A stretch of 61,435 nucleotides of DNA from an uncultured Porphyromonadaceae bacterium (GTDB lineage: Bacteria > Bacteroidota > Bacteroidia > Bacteroidales > Muribaculaceae), in contig CAMWLS010000007.1 in NCBI GenBank assembly GCA_947175205.1, positions 1-61,435 of the forward strand, given 5' to 3'. Shown one piece after another: positions 35,176-45,167 of this stretch (position 1 is its first letter; every line of letters begins with the position of its first letter). The notes under the pieces are model-generated. The model did no database searches and was not told the DNA's origin. It was given only the letters and a program-made list of their open reading frames with translations. The translations under genes were made by a program, and so were the position numbers.

Positions 35176-37080
35176 TTACCAGTCTGGGGCTTCCTCCTTG
35201 GTGGTGCTGTCAGGGGCTTTCTCACCCGGCTTTAGCTTGGGCTTGTTTTTCTTTATGGCGTATGGTTTCTGGGCATCCAGGGGGAGACTGAACGGATCCC
35301 AGTCCTGGTCTATGTCCCAGTTCTTTTTCAGCTCTATTTCAGCGTTGAAGTAATAAACCTCTTCCGGCTGCAGTGCGTCAGCAACTTTTCCGGTGTCCCA
35401 CAGGCCGTTAGCGTTGGCGTCAATGAACATGCGGGCAAAATACTTTCCGGGGTTGAGGAAGCGCAGCGTGGCCACACCGTTTATTACCGGCGCTGTGTAA
35501 CGTACCTCATCAGAGGAATTCAGGAGTTCCACCACCGCGGCGGTTGAGTCCAGACCGCTGATGCGGAACCGCAGAGCGCTGTAATCATCCTCCTTTTTTA
35601 CGGTAAACTCATGCTTGAACGCCTTAATGGGGGTGTCATATATGCTGTGGACGGCGGCTGAATCAGCCGTAAAGCGGTATTTTCCCTGCGGTAACCACTT
35701 CACATGTGCCACGCGCCGCGTGAGGGGCAGAAGGCTGTCAGGACGCAGGGAAAAGCCCTCTACGGGCATCCAGGTGGTGTCACGCTGAAACTCCAGGCGC
35801 AGCGCCGTGCTGTCCAGAGATGCCAGGGGCTCTGAGAAGTCCAGAATCATGGGAGCGTTCAGTTCCTGTGTGGAGCCTGATGTGGCGCGTATGCTGAGGA
35901 ATTCCTGTCTTAAGGTGGTGCTGTCAGTGTCTTCTTTCTTTTTTACCTTGGGAGCTCTGAAGAAAACTCTTATGGTGTCAGTGCGCGGCGAGAGGCGGTC
36001 CAGAGAGTCTGTTTCAAGATAAGTCACGCCCAGCCGCAAGCTGTCCTGCTGCAGAATCTCCGGAGAGCGGAGCCAGTAAACCAGAGTGTCTGCTGTAGGA
36101 TTTTTCTGCAGTACGGTGTGATTGCTGAAGTCCTGTCCGTCCAGTGCTCCGCCCACCACTCTGATGGACGGCAGTGGCTGTGTTCCGGCGCTGTCTGGCA
36201 TCACCGGGGCACCCATGCGCAGGCTTACGCGGCGGCGGTCCATGCGCGCATAGTCAGCCAGGTACTGGGCGCGGTAATCTTCATTAAACCAGGTAAGGAG
36301 AATGTCATTGGGAAGATATTCCAGGCCTGAGCGTTCCGCCAGGCTGTCAGTACCCATTATGGAGGTCAGTGTGTCCGTGACGGTGATGGCACGGACCTCA
36401 GGACTCACCACGGCGTCATAGAAGGCAATGTCCTCAGAGCGGTCCCATTTGTAGTCACGGTTAAGGTCATTGAGAGCAAAGACGCGGTATGAGCCCGGTG
36501 CCAGGTTACGGACGGTGAACTGTCCCAGCTGATTTGTACGCGTGACGCGCAGCAGCGGAACCTTGGTCAGGGCTGTGTCAGAGAGGTTTGAGTGGACTCC
36601 CACCAGCATACCCTGTGCCGGCTCAAGGTTACGGGCCTGGAGTACCATTCCTGACAGGCGGAGGGTGTCAATGGCGGGACCTGTGGAGAAGTCCACGGTG
36701 AAACCGTCCAGAACGTTGCCCTCATTTAGGTCCTTTATGGCGTCAGCAAATTCAATGGTGTATGAGGTATTGGGAATCAGAGTGTCCCTGATATCCACCG
36801 TAATGCGATGACCGTTTGCAGACACAGACGGCGGCTGTATCTGTGGAGGTGAAATTATAACCTTGCTGAAGGCGTCTTCCAGCTGGAGATTCTCATCAAA
36901 GTACAGGTTAATGCGGCGTGGATTCACCTCTGTGGCCCCCGGAGCGGGCACTGAGCGGATGAAACGCGGGGGCTCAGTGTCTCTGGGGCCGCCTTCAGGG
37001 TGGCCTATACTGGCGCAAGCGCTTATTAACAGTCCGCCGGCTACGGCGGTTAAGGCTGTAAGGGTCTTCCAGTTCTTCAT
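35176..37080 (-). CDS. Ig-like domain lipoprotein
   Basis: Outer-envelope lipoprotein of 634 residues (lipobox LISAC, Cys22). An SbsA-type Ig-like domain lies at about 36-135 (PGATEVNPRRINLYFDENL, SYTIEFADAIKDLNEGNVLDGFTVDFSTG). It is followed by a prealbumin-like insert (GQFTVRNLAPGSYRVFALNDLNRDYKWD), long beta-rich regions and a Lys/Pro-rich tail. The family is common in Bacteroidota and of unknown role. It is the last gene of the relA-porW-porX operon, 27 bp after birA. Confidence 0.82.
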   Translation of the reverse strand: MKNWKTLTALTAVAGGLLISACASIGHPEGGPRDTEPPRFIRSVPAPGATEVNPRRINLYFDENLQLEDAFSKVIISPPQIQPPSVSANGHRITVDIRDTLIPNTSYTIEFADAIKDLNEGNVLDGFTVDFSTGPAIDTLRLSGMVLQARNLEPAQGMLVGVHSNLSDTALTKVPLLRVTRTNQLGQFTVRNLAPGSYRVFALNDLNRDYKWDRSEDIAFYDAVVSPEVRAITVTDTLTSIMGTDSLAERSGLEYLPNDILLTWFNEDYRAQYLADYARMDRRRVSLRMGAPVMPDSAGTQPLPSIRVVGGALDGQDFSNHTVLQKNPTADTLVYWLRSPEILQQDSLRLGVTYLETDSLDRLSPRTDTIRVFFRAPKVKKKEDTDSTTLRQEFLSIRATSGSTQELNAPMILDFSEPLASLDSTALRLEFQRDTTWMPVEGFSLRPDSLLPLTRRVAHVKWLPQGKYRFTADSAAVHSIYDTPIKAFKHEFTVKKEDDYSALRFRISGLDSTAAVVELLNSSDEVRYTAPVINGVATLRFLNPGKYFARMFIDANANGLWDTGKVADALQPEEVYYFNAEIELKKNWDIDQDWDPFSLPLDAQKPYAIKKNKPKLKPGEKAPDSTTKEEAPDW

Positions 37081-37107
37081 TGCCGGTAAGTGTGAGTTTT
37101 GACGCAG

Positions 37108-37863
37108 TTACAAGACGGCGGCTATTTCTTTAAAAGCGTATGAATTCTGTGCTCCGTCCGGTTCAGTGAGAGTTATGTGTCCGGTGGGTGCCACGGCCGT
37201 TATACAGGCGTTAAAAAGGCGTCCTGTGGCCGTGTGGATGTACGGGTGGAAGCCGGAGCTGCGCCACAGCATGGACGTGTAATCCTCCAGGAGAGTATCT
37301 GCTGAGCCAGTACAGGTGCGTACGCCGTATGCCTCTATGCTTTCCATGATGGCGCTCATGGCACCTTCAAGTATGGGCCGGAGACGGAAGTCCATGCCGC
37401 ATATCTGGGAGAGCGAGATGGGATTGGGCGCATCAGAAGTGAATGTCTTCTGGTTAATGTTAAGCCCTATTCCTGTGACGGAGCGGGTGACGTATGCACC
37501 TGAGAGGGTGTTTTCTATGAGGATTCCGCCCAGCTTGCGGTCAGCAAAGTAGATGTCATTGGGCCACTTGAGGGTTAGCCATTCAGGCAGCGGAACCAAG
37601 GTACGCAGATAAGCCGCCAGCCCGACGGAGATGGCCATGGAGAGCTCAAACTGCCTTGTGGCGGGGAGCTGCAGCTGCGTGAGCACAAAGGAGAAAGTGA
37701 GGTTCATACCCGGTTCCGCCTCCCAGGAGTTACCCCGCTGTCCGCGTCCGGCTGTCTGTGTGTGTGCACACAGCACGGTGCCGTCCGGAGCGTTCTCAAA
37801 AGCGGCTCCGGGGGCAAAAAGGGCATTGGTGGATGCGGTCTGAGTTATTTCTATTATGTTCAT
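37108..37863 (-). CDS. birA: biotin--[acetyl-CoA-carboxylase] ligase
   Basis: Activates biotin and attaches it to biotin-dependent carboxylases. It has 251 residues from the ATG at 37863 (a TTG precedes it by one codon). The catalytic domain shows GRGQRGNSWEAEPGMNLTFSF, LKWPNDIYFADRKLGGILIEN and IGLNIN, and a small C-terminal domain follows. There is no N-terminal winged helix, so it is not a biotin-responsive repressor. It starts 8 bp after tsaE. Confidence 0.92.
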   Translation of the reverse strand: MNIIEITQTASTNALFAPGAAFENAPDGTVLCAHTQTAGRGQRGNSWEAEPGMNLTFSFVLTQLQLPATRQFELSMAISVGLAAYLRTLVPLPEWLTLKWPNDIYFADRKLGGILIENTLSGAYVTRSVTGIGLNINQKTFTSDAPNPISLSQICGMDFRLRPILEGAMSAIMESIEAYGVRTCTGSADTLLEDYTSMLWRSSGFHPYIHTATGRLFNACITAVAPTGHITLTEPDGAQNSYAFKEIAAVL

Positions 37864-37871
37864 CAAGAAGC

Positions 37872-38309
37872 TCAGAGGTTGCTCAGGGTGAGGGTGCGGG
37901 CGTCAGTATCAGGGTCAACGGTCAGGTCCACGCGCACGGTGTCATCAGGCAGAAGCTCCTCAGCGCGCTCAGGCCATTCAATAAGGCAAACCGCGCCGCT
38001 GTCAAAGTAATCCTGAGCGCCTATGTCCTCAGCTTCATCCACGCTTTCCAGACGGTACAGGTCAAAGTGGTAAATAAGCTCAGCGGTGGTGTCGCTGCGG
38101 TATTCATTAATGATGGAGAAAGAGGGTGAGTTTGCCTCCTCAGGATCCACTCCCAGGGCCTGGGCCAGATGTCTGATGAAAGTGGTTTTGCCGGCGCCCA
38201 TGGGGCCGTAGAAGGCAAAGACTGTGTGGTCACCCATCAGGGAGACAAAGCGCTCTGCGGCCTGCTGGAGCTGTGCGGGGGTGTTTATCTGTATGGTTTC
38301 TGTAGCCAT
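37872..38309 (-). CDS. tsaE: tRNA threonylcarbamoyladenosine biosynthesis ATPase TsaE
   Basis: ATPase of the TsaB-TsaD-TsaE complex making t6A37 in tRNA. It has 145 residues. Walker A is GPMGAGKTT (35-43), followed by [11 protein letters not shown] and [19 protein letters not shown], and [14 protein letters not shown]. It starts 1 bp after the porX stop, so the two are certainly co-transcribed. Confidence 0.94.
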   Translation of the reverse strand: MATETIQINTPAQLQQAAERFVSLMGDHTVFAFYGPMGAGKTTFIRHLAQALGVDPEEANSPSFSIINEYRSDTTAELIYHFDLYRLESVDEAEDIGAQDYFDSGAVCLIEWPERAEELLPDDTVRVDLTVDPDTDARTLTLSNL

Positions 38310-38310
38310 T

Positions 38311-39855
38311 TTATTTTTTTGGTGTAAGTGTTATCAGAGGAATTAGCATTTCTTCCATGGAGATGCCTCCGTGCTGGAAGGTGCCGGTGTAATACTGTAC
38401 GTAATGGTTGTAATTATTGGGGTAAGCAAAGAAGTCACGTCCGGTGGCAAAGATGTATGTGGAGCTGATGTTAGGCGCCGGGAGCCCAAAGCGCTCCGGC
38501 CGTTTTATCTCATACACCTGTTTGGGATTATAGTTCAGGTTTTTGCCTAACTTGTAACGGAGGTTGGTGTTAGTGTTGCGGTCGCCCACCACTTTAATGG
38601 GGTTTTCCACGCGTATGGTACCGTGGTCTGTGGTGATGATGAGCCTGCAGTCAGCTTCCGCAATGCAGCGGAGCAGTTCCAGGACTGATGAATGGCGGAA
38701 CCAGGATTCAGTCAGAGAGCGGTAAGCGGCGTTTGTGGAGGCCAGCTCACGTATCATTTTGGATTCAGTACGGGCATGAGAGAGCATGTCTATAAAGTTG
38801 AAGACCAGTACATTGAGGTCGTTCTCCATGAGTCGCTTGAAATCGCGGATAAGTTTCTCACACGCGGTGTTGTCATTAATCTTGTTGTAAGAGAAGCGGC
38901 ATTTGCGGCGGAAGCGTTCAAACTGGGTGGCAATCAGAGGTGACTCATTAAGGTTCTTACTCTCTTCCGCGTCTTCATCAATCCAGAGCTCGGGGAACAT
39001 TTTCTCAATCTGTGCCGGCATGAGTCCGGAGAAGATGGCGTTGCGGGCATACTGAGTGGCTGTGGGCAGGATGGAGGTGTACAGTTCTTCAGTCATGGTG
39101 AAGCTGTCCGCCAGGAGCGGCTTTATGGTCTGCCACTGGTCCAGGCGGAAGTTGTCAATGAGTATAAAGAACACCTTCTGTCCGGCGTCAAGGAGGGGAA
39201 AGACCTTGCGGCTGAACACGCGGGGGCTCATCAGAGGCGCTGAGTCAGGGTCATCCATCCACTTTTCATAATTGCGGCGCACCCACTTGCTGAAGCGGTT
39301 GTTGGCCTCCTGACGCTGCATGTCCAGCATCTGTTCCATGTTAGTGTTGGCGCTGGCCAGTTCCAGCTCACGGAACACCAGGCGGCGGTAGAGGTCCTGC
39401 CAGTCAGAGATTGTGGCTGCGGAGTCAGTGAGCTCACTGAGGTTGGAGAAGTCCTCGCGGTAATCCTTGGAGGTCTGTTGTGCCACCAGGGCGTCACTGT
39501 GGAGTATTTTCTTAATGGCCAGCAGAATCTGATTAGGATTCACGGGCTTTATCAGGTAGTCAGCAATTTTGGAGCCCACCGCCTGGTCCATGATGTTTTC
39601 CTCCTCGCTCTTGGTAATCATGATTACGGGGAGGTGGGGATAATCCTGCTTGAGTATGGAAAGTGTTTCCAGTCCGGTGATACCGGGCATGTTCTCATCC
39701 AGGATAATGAGGTCAAAGGGGCGTGAGGCCACCAGTTCCAGGGCATCATGGCCGTTGTTAGCGGTGGTGACTTCATATCCGCGGTTGCGGAGGAAAATGA
39801 GGTGGGGTTTGAGGAGGTCTATCTCATCATCTGCCCATAGTATATTCTGCGGCAT
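38311..39855 (-). CDS. porX: T9SS response regulator PorX (receiver plus PglZ domain)
   Basis: Two-domain regulator of 514 residues. The receiver domain has the acidic pair Asp9/Asp10, phosphoacceptor Asp53 (IILDENMPG), Thr81 and Lys103 (LIKPVNP). The C-terminal half (~200-510) is a PglZ/alkaline-phosphatase-like domain with [42 protein letters not shown] and [12 protein letters not shown]. PorX (with kinase PorY) controls T9SS expression in Porphyromonas, and its PglZ domain is a metal-dependent phosphodiesterase on nucleotides. It lies 3 bp after porW and 1 bp before tsaE. No porY or porKLMN is in the window. Confidence 0.93.
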   Translation of the reverse strand: MPQNILWADDEIDLLKPHLIFLRNRGYEVTTANNGHDALELVASRPFDLIILDENMPGITGLETLSILKQDYPHLPVIMITKSEEENIMDQAVGSKIADYLIKPVNPNQILLAIKKILHSDALVAQQTSKDYREDFSNLSELTDSAATISDWQDLYRRLVFRELELASANTNMEQMLDMQRQEANNRFSKWVRRNYEKWMDDPDSAPLMSPRVFSRKVFPLLDAGQKVFFILIDNFRLDQWQTIKPLLADSFTMTEELYTSILPTATQYARNAIFSGLMPAQIEKMFPELWIDEDAEESKNLNESPLIATQFERFRRKCRFSYNKINDNTACEKLIRDFKRLMENDLNVLVFNFIDMLSHARTESKMIRELASTNAAYRSLTESWFRHSSVLELLRCIAEADCRLIITTDHGTIRVENPIKVVGDRNTNTNLRYKLGKNLNYNPKQVYEIKRPERFGLPAPNISSTYIFATGRDFFAYPNNYNHYVQYYTGTFQHGGISMEEMLIPLITLTPKK

Positions 39856-39858
39856 CTT

Positions 39859-42800
39859 TTACACTAAATCTTGGTTATCTTCATCATCACCTTCACTGCC
39901 GGGTTCATATTCCGGCATGGCGGGCTGAGGAGAGGGTTTGACGGGCGTAACGGCGGGAGCGGGAGCCTTAGCGGGCTCAGTGGCCGGTGAGGGTATTGGC
40001 TCAGGAGTCGGAGCCGGTTCCGTTGCAGGCGCGGGTGTAGTTTCCGGTACGGGGTCAGTTACCACGGGCACGGGCTGTGGCTCCGGAACAGGTGTCAGCG
40101 GAGCCGGAACGGGCTGCGGGGCATCCTGAGGCACTTGTTCAGGGTCAGAGTCAAAGCCTGTCTGTTCCGGCTGCAGGGATGAAGGCTGCTGATTACTTTC
40201 AGGGCTTTCCTGAGCGGGCTGTGAGGCTTCTTTCTCAGCCTGTTCAGCTTCCTGAAGGGTTTCTATCTCTTCCACTGGAATGAGGTGTCTCTGAGCGTCT
40301 ATGTAATTATGTTCTTCCAAGTAGCGGAAGTACTCGTCAAAAGAGCGGCCACCGTCCAGCAGGGCCTTGAAGTTGGCCTCACTGATTACCACCGGGCGTA
40401 CGCCGGGCGGAAGACGGAACTCAGTGGAGCGTCCCATGACGGCGCGGTAGTGGTTGAGCTCAGCCATGTTTGCAAAGCCGCGAATCACTATCATGCCCAG
40501 GCGGCCGAAGTTCATGGGTTCAAGGTCAAAGTCCTTTACCACAAAGGAGCTGAAGTTATGGCGTGCCAGGGAGTACAGGAGCTGATTAGTGCTCACCACG
40601 TCAGTGGGGTAAAGGAGCACCAGTAGCTGTCTGGTGTCCGGGTTGAGGTCAAATTCCAGCGGGGCGTCAGAGGCGGCTACGGCGGTGGAGTCACCTGTAA
40701 GGCGTATGTCCCATACCATGCCGCGCATGTTACCGGCTGAGGAAGTGGTGTTCAGCTCTCTGCCGGCGGCCATGCCCTTGAGCCATGCAGAGGCCAGGGG
40801 CGTAAGGTCAGTGTCCGGGTAGCGTTCCAGAAGTTCGCGGAGTACGGAATTGAATTCCTGAGGCTTGTGTTCAGTCACGTAAGCCAGGGCGTGCAGGAAC
40901 ATGAATTTGGGCATGAGCGGGCTCCTGGGGTAGAGGGAGCTCACTTTATCATAGACGCTGTGTACGGTGGCGTTACGGTTATCCATGTATGCGTTGAAGG
41001 CTTCCTCATACAGGGCGTTCTGATGGCTGTCCATGCGGCGCAGGTTGTCCAGATAATCCGGATTCTTCATGGCCACGCCGTATGGTGAGTCCGGGAAGTC
41101 AGAGAGGATGAGGTTGCGGTAATGCTCAGCCTGTGCGTTATTGCCCCGGCGGGCGTACATCAGGTATAGGTTATAGTATACGTCCAGGCGGTACACATTG
41201 TCAGGATATTCTTTGAGAAGGCGGTCAAACTCAGTTTTAGCGCCGTTGAAGTCATCCAGTTTGTCTTTGAGTATGACGCCCATGTTGTACAGGCCTTCCT
41301 GAATTATGTCCTTGCATGTGAGGCGTTCAGCGTCAGAGGTGGGAATCTGTGACAGATAATATTCCGGATAGTGCGGGTCAGACATGTGTTCAGCGGAGCC
41401 GTCAGACTGCTGGGTTTCAGAGCTGTCCGGGGTGTCAGAACCTGTGTCTGCGTCCTGTGCGGTTTCAGAATCCTGTGGGTTGAAGTCATCAAAGCTGAAG
41501 GAAGCCTTATTGCGGCGGCGCCAGTCATCTTCCAGTTTACGCGAGCCCCAGCGGCGCTGGAACTCAGTGCGGCCCTGATTGCGGGTGGCGGCATTGTAGA
41601 AGTACCATGAATTGTCAGCGTTTATGTTAAAGGCGTTGGGGGCGTTTTTGTCAGAGAGTCCGTTACCTTTTGCCGCCTGGTCAGCCAGATATTCTTCTCT
41701 GGCGGCAGCCTCAGCCTCTTCTTTTTCTTTTTTATTCAGCTCTGCAATTATCTTATCCACCACGGCTCGCTGTTCTTCAGGAGTCTTGTAACTCAGTGTC
41801 AGCAGAGAGTCCTGCAGGGTAACATTCTGTGCGTAAACGGCCAGTTCATCCAGCACGTCACTGCGGCGTTTGAGGTTGTTGTAGTCCGGGTATGACTTAG
41901 GGAGCATGGGTATGGCCTCAGCATAACAGGGCTGGGCCAGTTCATACTGTCCTCGGTCAAAGTACAGGCCACCCAGAGTGAGCTGTGATATGGCTTTTTC
42001 CACGCCGTTGCGCTTGCTTTTCTCAGCTGCTAATTTATAGTTCTCTATGGCGCGTGAAGTGTCAGCGCGTGAGAGGTAGAGGTTACCAATGGCGTAATAA
42101 ATCTGGTCCAGGTAGTCAGCGTTACGGTCATAGCGGGTCATGCGGCGTAGTGCTCTGACCTCAGGTTCTATGTTCTGGCCGGTGAAGACTTCAGACTGTT
42201 TGATGCGGGCGTTAAACCTGGTGCGGTAAGAGGCTGAGGAAGAAGAGCCGGCGCGGCTGAAGGCCTCATAAGCCATGTCATTCATGCCTAAGCGCTCATA
42301 AACCTGTCCGGAGAGGAAGTTAAGGCGCACTTTCTGTGCCCCGGAGGCGGCGGAAGCGGCTTTCTTAAGGTACGGGAGTGCCTCAGTGTACATTTCAGAG
42401 CGGAGGTAGTAATCAGCCCAAGCGGTGTTATAAAGCTTACGCAGTTCACCGGATGTGAGTGATTCTTCCTTTATGCGTGAGAGGATGAGTTCCGCCTCAT
42501 ATTTCCAGTCCAGGGCAAGGTATGCCATGGCTTGCCACAGACGGGCTTCCGTGACGGTGGCAGGGAGCCAGGTGAAATGACGGCTCACGTAAAAGAATGT
42601 GGAAGCGGCTCCAAGGAAGTCTCCGTTATAGTACTGGCTGCGTCCCATCATCATCCATGCGTTGTGGAGGAAGGGATTGTACTCATCTCTCTTCATCCAC
42701 TCCTTGTAAGCGGGGTCAGAGGCTTTTCCGGCTTTCTTTGCGGGGCGCTGTTTGATGCTGCGCACCTGAATGGCTTTCTGGGCTTTTTCTATGGAGCGGT

Positions 42801-43083
42801 CAAAGTTTCCGGAGGGCTGAGGCGCCATGGCGTCTGCTTTTGCCTCCACGGGGTGGATGAAGACCTGGCGGGTGTAGTCATCCTCATACTTGGTCTCCAT
42901 TTCTTCCAGGGTCTTCTTATAATGCTCATCACCGTTGAAGTAAATGTTATATCTGGTGATGAAGGCTGTGTACTGGCGTCTGGCGGCGGTATTTTTTTTC
43001 CCAAGACATGAGGTCAGTGTCCCGGCGGCGGCCAGGGCAGTCAGAACCCACAGGAGGGCACGTGTCAGGTGTCTCAGTCTCAT
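39859..43083 (-). CDS. porW: T9SS TPR lipoprotein PorW/SprE
   Basis: Outer-membrane lipoprotein of 1074 residues (lipobox TLTSC, Cys26). The conserved start of the mature protein (RRQYTAFITRYNIYFNGDEHYKKTLEEME) and many TPR units (~130-480 and 590-740) identify PorW/SprE, an essential T9SS component required for secretion and gliding. After about residue 950 there is a roughly 120-residue Pro/Ala/Glu/Thr tail ending in an acidic patch, which makes the protein longer than the roughly 860-residue relatives I remember. An Asp/Ser/Thr-rich insert lies around 525-560. It starts 28 bp after the HD gene and is followed directly by porX. Confidence 0.87.
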   Translation of the reverse strand: MRLRHLTRALLWVLTALAAAGTLTSCLGKKNTAARRQYTAFITRYNIYFNGDEHYKKTLEEMETKYEDDYTRQVFIHPVEAKADAMAPQPSGNFDRSIEKAQKAIQVRSIKQRPAKKAGKASDPAYKEWMKRDEYNPFLHNAWMMMGRSQYYNGDFLGAASTFFYVSRHFTWLPATVTEARLWQAMAYLALDWKYEAELILSRIKEESLTSGELRKLYNTAWADYYLRSEMYTEALPYLKKAASAASGAQKVRLNFLSGQVYERLGMNDMAYEAFSRAGSSSSASYRTRFNARIKQSEVFTGQNIEPEVRALRRMTRYDRNADYLDQIYYAIGNLYLSRADTSRAIENYKLAAEKSKRNGVEKAISQLTLGGLYFDRGQYELAQPCYAEAIPMLPKSYPDYNNLKRRSDVLDELAVYAQNVTLQDSLLTLSYKTPEEQRAVVDKIIAELNKKEKEEAEAAAREEYLADQAAKGNGLSDKNAPNAFNINADNSWYFYNAATRNQGRTEFQRRWGSRKLEDDWRRRNKASFSFDDFNPQDSETAQDADTGSDTPDSSETQQSDGSAEHMSDPHYPEYYLSQIPTSDAERLTCKDIIQEGLYNMGVILKDKLDDFNGAKTEFDRLLKEYPDNVYRLDVYYNLYLMYARRGNNAQAEHYRNLILSDFPDSPYGVAMKNPDYLDNLRRMDSHQNALYEEAFNAYMDNRNATVHSVYDKVSSLYPRSPLMPKFMFLHALAYVTEHKPQEFNSVLRELLERYPDTDLTPLASAWLKGMAAGRELNTTSSAGNMRGMVWDIRLTGDSTAVAASDAPLEFDLNPDTRQLLVLLYPTDVVSTNQLLYSLARHNFSSFVVKDFDLEPMNFGRLGMIVIRGFANMAELNHYRAVMGRSTEFRLPPGVRPVVISEANFKALLDGGRSFDEYFRYLEEHNYIDAQRHLIPVEEIETLQEAEQAEKEASQPAQESPESNQQPSSLQPEQTGFDSDPEQVPQDAPQPVPAPLTPVPEPQPVPVVTDPVPETTPAPATEPAPTPEPIPSPATEPAKAPAPAVTPVKPSPQPAMPEYEPGSEGDDEDNQDLV

Positions 43084-43111
43084 ACAGTGTATAACGCCCT
43101 GTGAAAGGTCT

Positions 43112-45163
43112 TTATTGCCCTGCGGCGGGGTTGTCAGCTTTTTTGGCGGGGTCGTCAGGATATGTTATGCGGGAGTGGTAAATGGTCATCAGACGCTTGA
43201 TGAAAGCCTGCTTTATAATCTGGACGTCACGGAATGAGAGGGGAGATTCATTATGGAGTCCGTCAGCTATCTGTGAGTCAATTATGCGGTTCACCAGCTC
43301 CGCAATGGCCTGAGGAGTGTGCTCTTTCAGTGAGCGGCTGGCGGCTTCCACGGAGTCAGCCATCATCAGGAGGGAGGTCTCGCGTGAGCGCGGGTTGGGT
43401 CCCGGATAAGTGAACGGGGCCGGGTCCACTTCCTCACCGGGGCTGTTCTTGCAGGCGGTGAAGTAGAAGTACTTGGCCTTTCCGGCGCCGTGATGCTCAC
43501 GGATGAAGGCTTTGAGGAGTCCGGGGAGCCCGGCCTTGTCAGCCAGTTTCACGCCGTCAGCCACGTGATTTATAATAATCTCCGCGCTTCTCTGCGGGGG
43601 CAGGGCGTCATGTGGGTTTACGCCGTGCTGGTTCTCAGTGAAGAATGCGGGGTTACGGAGTTTTCCTATGTCGTGATAGAGGGCGCCGGCACGCACCAGA
43701 GGAACGTTGGCGTTAATGTGCTGTGCGGCATCAGCTGCAAGGTTGCTTACGGCCATGCTGTGCTGGAAGGTTCCGGGGCAGTCGTCGCTGAGACGGCGCA
43801 GCAGGGGGCTGTTAATATCCGCAAGTTCCACCAGTGTCACCACTGATACAAAGCCAAAGCTGCGCTCCATGACAAACATGAGAATGTAAGCCAGAGAGGT
43901 GAGGACGGCGTTTATGAGCAGGAAAATGACCATGCGCCAGCTGAAAGACTCAAAGGAGCCGTTCATCAACAGTGTCAGGGCTACGTAAGCCAGAATGTAC
44001 GCGGTGCCCACCAGGGCCGCGGTACGGAGCAGCTGGCTGCGCTGACGCAGCTCGCGCAGGGTGTTTACGGCGGCAGATGCGGCGCAGAACTGCAGCAGTA
44101 TGTACTCCAGCGCAAAGGAGCTTACAGGGGCGCAAATCATGGTGAGGACAAAGGATATAAACAGGGCGGTACGGGCGTCAAAGAAGACCAGCGCCAGGAT
44201 GGGCACAATGGTCATGGGCACCAGATATATGCCGGCGGGAGTAAAGGCATTGGCCCCCACGCCTATGAGGAAGAAGACTGTCAGAAGCACATAGACAAAC
44301 AGGAGTTTGCGAAAGGTGTGCATTATTTCCGGACAGTTATAGTACAGGTATGCAAAGAGGGATGTGAGCATCAGGGCCACATAGAGGAACTGACCCAGCA
44401 GCAGCAGGAAACTGTCTCCTGAGCGGCGGCTGGTGCGCTCAGCCAGCATGGTTTCATAAGTGCGGAGATTGGTGTAATCCTGTTCTGTGAGCACCACGCC
44501 GTTATCTATGATGGTCTGGCCGGGGAGGATAACTTCCCGAGCTACGGCTAACTCACTGAGCGCCAGTTCATACTGATTACTGGTGGCTTCCGCGTCACGC
44601 ATTACATTGGGAATGAGGACACGCGGGAGGTCCAGTGAGTTTATGAACTTGAGCGTAACTGAGTCAGCGGCGTACATGGCGCGGAGTGTGTCAGCAATAT
44701 TTCCGGCCGAGAGGAGGCCTGAAGCGCTGCGGGCGGTGAGTACGTTCTGGTTCATGATGCGTATGCGGCTGAGGGTGCCGTCAGAAATCATGGCGCGTTC
44801 ATCAGCGCTTACCACGCCGTAACCGGGATTGTTGTAGAAGTTGCGTATTATGCCATAAATGGCCGCTGCGCGCGGCACACCGCCTTTGGGGAGTAAGGAC
44901 AGGACTGAGTCAGCTGTGCGGGCGTTGCGCCTGAAAACGGGTTCAAAGACTTCATCCAGGCTGTCTCTCTTGTGGCGGAATGTGGCGGAGTCAGGCTTTA
45001 CGGGAATGTCAAAGGGGGCTATAAGTTTTGCGTAGCTCCAGGGTTTCCCCACTTCATAGACGTAGCCTTTTTCCTGGGGATGAGGGTAAAAGACAGTGAC
45101 AATGGCAGCTACGGCCAGTGTCAGCAGTATGGTAATAAGTGAGTTTTTCTTTGCCGGGGTCAT
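43112..45163 (-). CDS. 7TM-HD family cyclic-dinucleotide phosphodiesterase (PgpH-like)
   Basis: Membrane phosphodiesterase of 683 residues: one N-terminal TM, an extracytoplasmic 7TMR-HDED domain (~50-250), seven TM helices (~260-450) and a C-terminal HD domain. Metal motifs are HSMAVSNLAADAA, LYHDIGKL, NHVADGVKLA and REHHGAGKA. Its closest characterised relative is PgpH, which degrades c-di-AMP and is inhibited by (p)ppGpp in Listeria. That substrate is an inference here. It begins 4 bp after the relA/spoT stop, joining the two nucleotide-signalling enzymes in one transcript. Confidence 0.88.
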   Translation of the reverse strand: MTPAKKNSLITILLTLAVAAIVTVFYPHPQEKGYVYEVGKPWSYAKLIAPFDIPVKPDSATFRHKRDSLDEVFEPVFRRNARTADSVLSLLPKGGVPRAAAIYGIIRNFYNNPGYGVVSADERAMISDGTLSRIRIMNQNVLTARSASGLLSAGNIADTLRAMYAADSVTLKFINSLDLPRVLIPNVMRDAEATSNQYELALSELAVAREVILPGQTIIDNGVVLTEQDYTNLRTYETMLAERTSRRSGDSFLLLLGQFLYVALMLTSLFAYLYYNCPEIMHTFRKLLFVYVLLTVFFLIGVGANAFTPAGIYLVPMTIVPILALVFFDARTALFISFVLTMICAPVSSFALEYILLQFCAASAAVNTLRELRQRSQLLRTAALVGTAYILAYVALTLLMNGSFESFSWRMVIFLLINAVLTSLAYILMFVMERSFGFVSVVTLVELADINSPLLRRLSDDCPGTFQHSMAVSNLAADAAQHINANVPLVRAGALYHDIGKLRNPAFFTENQHGVNPHDALPPQRSAEIIINHVADGVKLADKAGLPGLLKAFIREHHGAGKAKYFYFTACKNSPGEEVDPAPFTYPGPNPRSRETSLLMMADSVEAASRSLKEHTPQAIAELVNRIIDSQIADGLHNESPLSFRDVQIIKQAFIKRLMTIYHSRITYPDDPAKKADNPAAGQ

Positions 45164-45167
45164 AGTG

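Noticed and set aside
39938-40129. Gly/Ala-rich plus-strand ORF
   Set aside because: It is the complement of the Pro/Ala-rich PorW tail; composition alone explains the open frame.
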